From: Pseudomonadota bacterium | GTDB taxonomy: Bacteria; Pseudomonadota; Gammaproteobacteria; Francisellales; Francisellaceae | Assembly (NCBI GenBank): GCA_027621155.1 | Contig: JAQCCA010000003.1 | Coordinates: 1-36,860 of the forward strand | Reading direction: 5' to 3' | DNA: 36,860 bases | Shown: positions 27,988 through 34,718 of the stretch, one piece after another | Layout: every line of letters begins with the position of its first letter | Numbering within the stretch: position 1 is the first letter of the stretch | Translations under genes and position numbers: made by a program | Notes under the pieces: model-generated | Told to the model about the DNA's origin: nothing | Database searches by the model: none | Seen by the model: only the letters and a program-made list of their open reading frames with translations

Positions 27988-29430
27988 TTATATAGCATCT
28001 TGCATTATTTTCTCAATCGCAGAAATCGCTTTTGCAACATTAGCAACTGCCGTACCACCCATGGCTGTTTTGCTATTCACTGCTGAGTCAATGCTTAATA
28101 TTTGATAAACATCGTTATCAATCATCACTGAAAAATGCTGAAACTCAGAGAGCGTTAAATCAGTTAATGACTTATTTTCACTTAAAGCATACGCGGTAAT
28201 TTCTCCGACGATATGATGCGCTTTTCTAAAGGCAATACCTTTTTTAGAGAGATAATCAGCAAGCTCCGTTGCCACACAAAAACTACCATCATAGTTTTTA
28301 TCTTTATTTATCGCTAAGCTTTCAACAGTTATCGTTGTTACTTTCAGTAAGTCACTCACGGTATCAACGGCTGCAAAGAGCGCCTCTTTGTCCTCTTGCA
28401 GATCTTTGTTATACCCCGATGGCAAGGCTTTAACGGTTGTTAATAGTGCAACTAAATAGCCATTTAAACGTCCTGCTTTACCACGAACCAACTCCATCGC
28501 ATCAGGGTTTTTCTTCTGCGGCATGAGTGATGAACCTGTCGTGACTAAATCACTCATTTCAACCAAGTCAAACTCAGTCGTTGAATAGATAATCATATCC
28601 TCAGCAAAGCGACTTAAATGTGTCCCAATAAGGCTAATCGCAGATAATAGTTCAATAATGTAATCGCGATCACTCACTGCATCTAGGCTATTTTGGGCAA
28701 TTTCATTAAACCCTAACGCATCTGCCATTTTTTGGCGATCTAATGCCCAAGCATTGCCAGCAATCGCCCCCATACCTAAAGGCGAGACATTAACGCGTTT
28801 TTTAATATCAATAAGTCTCTCATAATCGCGTTTAAGCATCTCATAAAAAGATAAGAAATAATGTCCCCAAGTGATTGGTTGCGCTTGTTGCAAATGGGTA
28901 TAACCCATCACAAACGCATCAATATTTGCTTTAGCTTGCGCGACAAAAGCTGCTTGCAAGGCTTTAATCAAATCACATAAATGCTCAATATGCTCAAGCA
29001 CCCATAACCTTGTTGCACAAGAGACCTGTTCATTGCGCGATCTTCCAGTATTGGCTTTATAGGCAAGATCACCTATTTTATCCACCAGTGATTGCTCAAC
29101 AAAGGTATGAATATCTTCAACACCATCATTGATTGCCTGCTGAATAAGATACGGATTATCATTAACCTCATGCTCGATCTCTGCTAAGGCTTGATGTAAC
29201 GCCTGTAACTCGCTATCAGATAAAACATTGATATCGCATAGTGCTTCCGTAAACGCTTTTGTTGCTTTGATATCATAAGGGAGCAGCCGATAATCAAAAC
29301 TCAATGATTCATTAAAGCGTACAAACAAGGGATTATTATCATCGCTAAAACGCCCACCCCAGAGTTTTTGTTTTCTTTGCATTTCTAAGCCATTACTTTG
29401 TTGCATTAATTTATCTGTTACTTCTGCCAT
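27988..29430 (-). CDS. argH: Argininosuccinate lyase
   Basis: ArgH splits argininosuccinate into arginine and fumarate, the last step of arginine synthesis. The 480-residue protein has the superfamily signature Gly-Ser-Ser-Leu-Met-Pro-Gln-Lys-Lys-Asn-Pro-Asp near residue 290, containing the catalytic serine. Its N-terminal block Lys-Leu-Trp-Gly-Gly-Arg-Phe is standard. Residues 1-20 precede the usual start, but ATG 29430 has the best ribosome-binding site (AAGGAT). It overlaps the deacylase gene by 13 bases and is the last gene of the arginine operon. Confidence 0.96.
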   Translation of the reverse strand: MAEVTDKLMQQSNGLEMQRKQKLWGGRFSDDNNPLFVRFNESLSFDYRLLPYDIKATKAFTEALCDINVLSDSELQALHQALAEIEHEVNDNPYLIQQAINDGVEDIHTFVEQSLVDKIGDLAYKANTGRSRNEQVSCATRLWVLEHIEHLCDLIKALQAAFVAQAKANIDAFVMGYTHLQQAQPITWGHYFLSFYEMLKRDYERLIDIKKRVNVSPLGMGAIAGNAWALDRQKMADALGFNEIAQNSLDAVSDRDYIIELLSAISLIGTHLSRFAEDMIIYSTTEFDLVEMSDLVTTGSSLMPQKKNPDAMELVRGKAGRLNGYLVALLTTVKALPSGYNKDLQEDKEALFAAVDTVSDLLKVTTITVESLAINKDKNYDGSFCVATELADYLSKKGIAFRKAHHIVGEITAYALSENKSLTDLTLSEFQHFSVMIDNDVYQILSIDSAVNSKTAMGGTAVANVAKAISAIEKIMQDAI

Positions 29431-30536
29431 GGCTTATCCTTTAATTCATTAAAAAATGTGATAAAAAATAGAACTCCCTCGTTGATTTGCTCTACATAAA
29501 TAAATTCATCGGTACTGTGGGAGCGCTTTGAATCTCCTGGTGAGAACTTAACACTTGGACAATTCACAATTGCCTGATCTGACGTCGTTGGAGAACCATA
29601 ACTATTGATACCTTTTGCTAATAATGCTTGCATTAATGGATGATCAAGTGGCGTTTTACTGGGCTTAATACGTAGTGATGTAGGTGTAATTTCTGATGCC
29701 ATATACTGGCGCATAATATGCAGTACATCCTCATTGCCATAGGCATCAGTCGATCTAACATCAACAACAAAATGACATTTTTCAGGGACAACATTGTGCT
29801 TTACGCCAGCGTTGATCATCGTCACACTCATTTTCACATCACCCAATGTCTCTGAAGTTTGTGCAAAATGATAATTATTAATCCAATTGATATCTTCAAC
29901 AGCTTTTAATATTGCATTATCTCCTTCATTGCGTGCAGCGTGTCCCGTCTTGCCATGGGCGACACAATCACAAACCATTAAACCCTTTTCGCTAATCGCA
30001 AGCTCCATGCTCGTCGGCTCACCAACGATCGCAAAATCAATAGCATCAAAAAATGTTAGCGCCAACTCAGCACCATTTCGCCCTGAGATCTCCTCTTCCG
30101 CAGCCGCGCATAGCAACAGATTAAAAGGTAAATCTGCCCTTTGATAAAAATAACTAAAAGTCGCTACCATACTCACCAATGCGCCACCGGCATCATTGGA
30201 TCCCAATCCATATAACTTACCATCAATAATTTCAGCACTATAAGGATCACGGGTATAGCTCTTACTCGGTGGCACAGTATCGTGATGCGAAATCAGTAAA
30301 ACAGACGGTTTATTATCATCAAAATATTTATTTTTAGCACACACATTATTACCAACTAAAGTACTAGTAATACCGCGTTCAAACAGCCATTGTTGAATAA
30401 ATGCCGCACTTTGTGCCTCGTCTTTTGAAATCGATGGAATTTCAATTAAACACTTCAGTAATTCCAAGGCTTCCGCTTGTTTATGTGTTATATCTTCAAT
30501 CAACACATCAGAATGCATACTTATATCATTTATCAT
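29418..30536 (-). CDS. argE: M20-family N-acylcitrulline deacylase (Bacteroidetes-type ArgE)
   Basis: The 372-residue metallopeptidase-fold enzyme has the M20 metal and catalytic residues in order: His-His-Asp-Thr-Val, Gly-Ser-Asn-Asp-Ala-Gly-Gly, Ala-Glu-Glu-Glu, Gly-Glu-Pro-Thr, and a C-terminal Arg-Ser-His-Ser-Thr-Asp-Glu. Throughout, it resembles the ArgE of Bacteroidetes arginine operons rather than E. coli ArgE. With an N-acylornithine carbamoyltransferase in the same operon, its substrate should be N-acylcitrulline (N-succinyl or N-acetyl), not N-acetylornithine. This is inferred from family and context. A very strong GAGGAGGTG ribosome-binding site precedes ATG 30536, immediately after the argB stop. 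Confidence 0.9.
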   Translation of the reverse strand: MINDISMHSDVLIEDITHKQAEALELLKCLIEIPSISKDEAQSAAFIQQWLFERGITSTLVGNNVCAKNKYFDDNKPSVLLISHHDTVPPSKSYTRDPYSAEIIDGKLYGLGSNDAGGALVSMVATFSYFYQRADLPFNLLLCAAAEEEISGRNGAELALTFFDAIDFAIVGEPTSMELAISEKGLMVCDCVAHGKTGHAARNEGDNAILKAVEDINWINNYHFAQTSETLGDVKMSVTMINAGVKHNVVPEKCHFVVDVRSTDAYGNEDVLHIMRQYMASEITPTSLRIKPSKTPLDHPLMQALLAKGINSYGSPTTSDQAIVNCPSVKFSPGDSKRSHSTDEFIYVEQINEGVLFFITFFNELKDKPWQK

Positions 30537-31349
30537 CTAGTGCACCTCCTCTGCCAATCTGATTGTCGTTACTTTAGCTTTCTCACCTTGCAAGGTATGA
30601 GCAATATTATCCGCATTACTAATTACCACTTGATTAACGTTAGAAGCTAGCGCGTCAAAGCAATTCTCAAGCTTAACCAACATGCCTTGTTGGATCTTGC
30701 CTTTTGTTTTTAAATGTTGATAGACATTTAAATCTAAGGCTTCAATCAATGAATGTGGATTAGCAATATCCTCATAAACCCCTGCTAAATCCATACAGTA
30801 ATATAAATTAACCTGATATTGATGCGCTAAGGCTTTTGCGATTTCATATGCTACTGTGTCAGCATTGGTATTTAAAAGCTGCCCATTACCATCATGCGTA
30901 ATCGGTGCAATGACAGGTAAAAAGTCATTATTGATCAAATCAATTAATACATTACGATTAACTGCTTTAACATCACCAACAAAGCCAAAGTCATGCATCT
31001 GAGCTTCACGCTTGTTACTTAGTAGCAAATCAGCATCGACACCACTTAGCCCCAATGCATTAACACCATAAGCTTGCAACTTAGCAACTATTTGTTTATT
31101 GATAACTCCGGCTAGCATCATCGTTACAAGATCTAATGACGCTTTATCAGTCACACGCCGACCATTAATAAAGGTAGATTCAACACCTAGACGCTCGGCT
31201 AACTCGCTAACTTGATCGCCTCCGCCATGCACGATAACGCATGGATCACTTTGCTGTGAAATAGCATGTAATAATCCATTGAGCTTACTGTCATCATCGA
31301 TTACACGCCCACCTATTTTGATGATATTAAGCGTTTTATGCAACTTCAT
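30537..31349 (-). CDS. argB: N-acylglutamate kinase (ArgB)
   Basis: ArgB phosphorylates the gamma-carboxylate of N-acylglutamate. The 270-residue amino-acid-kinase fold protein has Ile-Lys-Ile-Gly-Gly near the start, Val-His-Gly-Gly-Gly, and an Asn-Thr-Asn-Ala-Asp segment near residue 160. It is of the shorter Bacteroidetes type, and the acyl group may be succinyl rather than acetyl. Three ATGs are possible (31367, 31355, 31349); I prefer 31349 because AAAGG is nine bases upstream. The start overlaps the end of argF'. Confidence 0.93.
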   Translation of the reverse strand: MKLHKTLNIIKIGGRVIDDDSKLNGLLHAISQQSDPCVIVHGGGDQVSELAERLGVESTFINGRRVTDKASLDLVTMMLAGVINKQIVAKLQAYGVNALGLSGVDADLLLSNKREAQMHDFGFVGDVKAVNRNVLIDLINNDFLPVIAPITHDGNGQLLNTNADTVAYEIAKALAHQYQVNLYYCMDLAGVYEDIANPHSLIEALDLNVYQHLKTKGKIQQGMLVKLENCFDALASNVNQVVISNADNIAHTLQGEKAKVTTIRLAEEVH

Positions 31350-32349
31350 CGGCATAGACCTTTGCATTTAATAATGGTGCTTTTGACGTTTGTAGCTTTA
31401 AAGTTTTAACAAGTTCGGATAGCACATATTGCGCGGCATAGAGTCGATTCTCAGCTTGCTCAATAACAATTGAGCATTCAGAATCAAGCACGTCATCAGC
31501 GATCACAAGATTGCGTCTCACGGGCAAGCAATGCATCACCTTGGCATTGGGGGCATTTTTTAGCTTTTCTTGAGTAATCATCCACTTGTCATCGGCATTG
31601 ATCACCTTGCCGTATTCTTTAGTGCTTGACCAATTTTTGACATAGATAAAATCGGCATCTTTAAACGCCTCATCCTGGTCATATATCACTTGAGCATCAC
31701 CGATAAATTCTGAATCCAATTCATAGCCTTCAGGATGTGTCACTACAAACTCATAATCCATCAATTGCATACCTTCAGCAAACGAATTTGCTACTGCATG
31801 TGGCAAGGGATTAACATGTGGCGCCCAGCTTAACACAACTTTTGGTTTTTTAGGATAATCTGGCTTTTTATGCTCTTCAATCGTTAGTATATCAGCCAGA
31901 CTTTGCAAAGGGTGACGCAAGGCTGATTCTAAATTCACTATTGGACAATCCGTATATTTTTTAAATGCATTAAAAATTTGCTCTTGATAATCTTGCTCTT
32001 TGTCATTGAGCTTGGCAAAGGAGCGAATTGCGACAATGTCACAATAACTTGCAATAACTTGGGCGGCCTCTTTGATATGCTCAGGTTTATCAGTATTCAT
32101 CACCACACCTTCGTTAAACTCCAGTGCCCAACCATTATTCACATCAATTGGTAATACATTTAAACCAATATTTTGTGCCGCTTTTATCGTTGAGATTTTA
32201 GTGCGTAAACTTGGATGTAAAAAAATAATGCCTAAAGTTTTATGTGCACCTAATTTATCATTCGCATATGGATTTTGCTTAATCTCAATACATGATTGAA
32301 TCGCTTCTTGGATATTATCAATATCCTTAATACTTAAATACTGCTGCAT
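31336..32349 (-). CDS. argF': N-succinyl-L-ornithine carbamoyltransferase (SOTCase-like)
   Basis: The enzyme transfers carbamoyl phosphate to an N-acylated ornithine, producing N-acylcitrulline. Over about 320 residues it closely follows the Bacteroides fragilis succinylornithine enzyme as I recall it. Carbamoyl-phosphate residues are in Ser-Leu-Arg-Thr (47-50), His-Pro-Leu-Gln (146-149) and His-Cys-Leu-Pro (273-276). Pro89, in Asp-Lys-Pro-Glu-His, occupies the position where acetylornithine enzymes have Glu (Xanthomonas Glu92) and succinylornithine enzymes have Pro. It is not an ordinary ornithine carbamoyltransferase. The tail is about 17 residues longer than in B. fragilis. A good AGGAGT site precedes ATG 32349. 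Confidence 0.9.
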   Translation of the reverse strand: MQQYLSIKDIDNIQEAIQSCIEIKQNPYANDKLGAHKTLGIIFLHPSLRTKISTIKAAQNIGLNVLPIDVNNGWALEFNEGVVMNTDKPEHIKEAAQVIASYCDIVAIRSFAKLNDKEQDYQEQIFNAFKKYTDCPIVNLESALRHPLQSLADILTIEEHKKPDYPKKPKVVLSWAPHVNPLPHAVANSFAEGMQLMDYEFVVTHPEGYELDSEFIGDAQVIYDQDEAFKDADFIYVKNWSSTKEYGKVINADDKWMITQEKLKNAPNAKVMHCLPVRRNLVIADDVLDSECSIVIEQAENRLYAAQYVLSELVKTLKLQTSKAPLLNAKVYADEVA

Positions 32350-32395
32350 GTTTTTACTCCTAGAAACTGTGTTTCTTTTATCTTATAAATTCTCT

Positions 32396-32578
32396 GTTGG
32401 CTGAGCGTTAGTCGAAGCCCTTACATTTGCGTTGGCTGAGCATGAGTCGAAGCCATTACAAATGTTACCCCTCACCCGCGCAGCCCAAGCTGCACGAGCA
32501 ATCCCGCAAGGGGAGAGGTGCCAGTTGATGAAGCTTATGCTGTCTTATTATTAGACTATCCTTCGACTTTGCTCAAGG
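32396..32578. repeat. Cluster of REP-like repeats in the argD-argF' gap
   Basis: Two direct copies of the unit GTTGGCTGAGC-GAGTCGAAGCC (32396-32419 and 32431-32454) and one degenerate inverted copy (32559-32578) flank a GC-rich block at 32467-32520. That block contains a GCAGC-CCAA-GCTGC hairpin. The cluster fills most of the only sizeable gap (206 bases) in the arginine operon. The inverted copy supplies the last codons of argD. The unit is the same as at 20337-20398. Confidence 0.75.
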
Positions 32579-33731
32579 TGCGGTTAACACTTTTAGATGA
32601 GTGTTCAGCTGCAATCACTTCTTTTAATACCAAAATAAATGCATCAATATGCGATTGCTGAATCGTCAGTGCAGGCAGTAATCTCATCACTTGTCCGGCT
32701 TGAGCAACACCTGTAAATATATACTTTTGCTTTAAAAGTGCATCACGAAGCGCTTTGCAATCTAAACTAAATTCAACACCTAGCATAAGCCCACGCCCCC
32801 GTACAACTGTTACTTCAGGGATTTGTAGTAATTGCTCTTTTAAATACTCCCCTTGGTGCTTGGCATTATCAATAAGCGCTTCATCGTCAATGACTTCAAG
32901 CACAGCTAACATCGCAGCACAGGCAAGATAACTACCACCAAAAGTTGTGCCTAACATATTTTTCAATACCGGGATATTATCTTTGATCAACACCCCGCCA
33001 ACAGGAAAACCATTACCCGCCCCCTTGGCAAAGGTAATTAAATCCGGTTCAATGCCTGATTGCTGGAAACTAAAAAACTCCCCTGTGCGTCCGAAGCCAG
33101 ATTGAATCTCATCAACGATTAACTTTGAACCGTGCGATTGAGATAACTCACTTGCAGTCTGTAGAAAATGTATATCCGGTTCATAGATGCCGGCAATGCC
33201 TTGAACCCCTTCAATAATCACCGCTGCGACGTCATTATCCATCGCTTCTTTCAATGCATCTATATCATTTAACGGCACACTAATGACTTGAAAACCATTT
33301 GAAAATGGTGACTGTATAGCAGGATTATCAGTAACTGCCAAGGCAAGATTTGTGCGCCCATGAAAGCTATTACTAATGCTAATTATCTTGTTACGTTGAG
33401 TGACAACTCCGGCAAGTTTAAGCGCATTTTCTACCGCTTCCGCCCCTGAATTAACTAGAAATAACTGGTAATTATCACAAGCACTTAACTGTGCCAATTT
33501 ATCTGCCAGATGTTGCTGCATCGGCATCTCAACACTATTGGAATAAAAGCCAATATATTGCAACTGTTGAGTGAGTTTCTCAATATAATGCGGATGACTA
33601 TGCCCAATCGAGATCACCGCATGCCCACCGTATAGATCAAGATATTGTTGAGCATTTTCATCCCAAACATATAAATCTTGAGCTTTATTTAATGTAATAG
33701 GATAACGCTCATATACTTCATATAAATTCAT
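32556..33731 (-). CDS. argD: N-acylornithine aminotransferase (ArgD)
   Basis: ArgD is a PLP-dependent class III aminotransferase converting N-acylglutamate semialdehyde to N-acylornithine. The 391-residue protein has Asn-Ser-Gly-Ala-Glu-Ala, Phe-His-Gly-Arg-Thr, Asp-Glu-Ile-Gln-Ser-Gly-Phe-Gly-Arg-Thr-Gly, and the PLP lysine in Thr-Phe-Ala-Lys-Gly near residue 236. Overall it is of Bacteroidetes type. The last seven or so residues (Arg-Thr-Leu-Ser-Lys-Val-Glu-Gly) are translated from a REP-like repeat that also sets up the stop codon. A good AAGGTGA site precedes the ATG, nine bases after argC. Confidence 0.94.
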   Translation of the reverse strand: MNLYEVYERYPITLNKAQDLYVWDENAQQYLDLYGGHAVISIGHSHPHYIEKLTQQLQYIGFYSNSVEMPMQQHLADKLAQLSACDNYQLFLVNSGAEAVENALKLAGVVTQRNKIISISNSFHGRTNLALAVTDNPAIQSPFSNGFQVISVPLNDIDALKEAMDNDVAAVIIEGVQGIAGIYEPDIHFLQTASELSQSHGSKLIVDEIQSGFGRTGEFFSFQQSGIEPDLITFAKGAGNGFPVGGVLIKDNIPVLKNMLGTTFGGSYLACAAMLAVLEVIDDEALIDNAKHQGEYLKEQLLQIPEVTVVRGRGLMLGVEFSLDCKALRDALLKQKYIFTGVAQAGQVMRLLPALTIQQSHIDAFILVLKEVIAAEHSSKSVNRTLSKVEG

Positions 33732-33740
33732 AAAATCACC

Positions 33741-34712
33741 TTAAAAAACACTGGCTTTGAGTGACAAACCTGACTCACAAGGCAAGCCAAACATAAGATT
33801 CATATTCTGTAGAGCTTGCCCTGAAGCCCCTTTAATCAAGTTATCAATGACACTGACAACATGCAGATACTCACCATGTTTTTTCACGGATAATAAACAA
33901 GCATTAGTATTAACAACCATTTTTAAATCTGGTTCATGGTCAAGTACTTTGACAAAGGCACTTTGCTCGTAAAATGCTTGCAAAATTTGTTGTGCCTTTA
34001 TTTCAGTGAGATCTGATTTAAAGTAAATTGAGGCAAAAATACCACGACTAAAATTCCCTCGCATTGGCACAAATAATATTTGATTGTTTGCTGATAATTT
34101 CAACGCTTGCTTAATTTCAGCTAGATGCTGATGCGAGAATGCTTTATAGACAGACATATTATTGCTGCGCCAGCTAAAGTGTGAAGTTCCACTGGGCATC
34201 ACACCGGCTCCGGTTGAGCCGGTAATGGCATTGATATGAACATCTCCATCAACATAATGACAAAAAGGCATTAATGCCAGAATAATAGTAGTCGCAAAGC
34301 AACCAGGATTAGCAATCTTAGATGCAACTGCAATCTCACTTTGCTTAATATCCGCCAAACCATAGACAAACTCTGGATTTGCCTGAGTATCTCGATGATC
34401 CTGACTTAAATCAATTATCTTAGTCCCCTGCTTGAATTGTTGGGATTTAAGCACTTCTTTGGCTTGCCCGTGCCCCACACATAAAAACACAACATCGACA
34501 TTATAATTTATCTCTTTATCGAATACGCGTTTATTATCGACCAGATAGAAATCATGATGGGTTTTAGCGATTAACTCACCGGCTTGTGAGGTACTATGTA
34601 TGAATTGAATATCCACCTGCGGGTGATATGTAAGTAGTCGCAAAAGCTCACCTGCGGTATAACCCGCACCGCCTAAAATACCGACCTTTATTTTTTTGTT
34701 ATGCTCGATCAT
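33741..34712 (-). CDS. argC: N-acyl-gamma-glutamyl-phosphate reductase (ArgC)
   Basis: ArgC reduces N-acylglutamyl phosphate to the semialdehyde with NADPH. The 323-residue protein opens with the nucleotide-binding Gly-Ile-Leu-Gly-Gly-Ala-Gly-Tyr-Thr-Ala-Gly-Glu-Leu. It contains the catalytic cysteine in Asn-Pro-Gly-Cys-Phe-Ala-Thr near residue 138, and His-Gln-His in the later half. It is the short Bacteroidetes-like form. It starts six bases after the argG stop with a strong GGGTGAGG ribosome-binding site that spans that stop. Confidence 0.95.
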   Translation of the reverse strand: MIEHNKKIKVGILGGAGYTAGELLRLLTYHPQVDIQFIHSTSQAGELIAKTHHDFYLVDNKRVFDKEINYNVDVVFLCVGHGQAKEVLKSQQFKQGTKIIDLSQDHRDTQANPEFVYGLADIKQSEIAVASKIANPGCFATTIILALMPFCHYVDGDVHINAITGSTGAGVMPSGTSHFSWRSNNMSVYKAFSHQHLAEIKQALKLSANNQILFVPMRGNFSRGIFASIYFKSDLTEIKAQQILQAFYEQSAFVKVLDHEPDLKMVVNTNACLLSVKKHGEYLHVVSVIDNLIKGASGQALQNMNLMFGLPCESGLSLKASVF

Positions 34713-34718
34713 AAAACC

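Noticed and set aside
31336-32349. Ordinary ornithine carbamoyltransferase (argF/argI)
   Set aside because: The motifs and overall pattern, including Asp-Lys-Pro-Glu-His and the Trp-Ala-Pro-His segment, fit the N-acylornithine enzymes; the companion deacylase and gene order agree.
32467-32520. Small RNA gene or remnant of a coding sequence in the GC-rich block between argD and argF'
   Set aside because: A hairpin is present but there is no promoter or T-run, and no reading frame; it is better treated as part of the repeat cluster.
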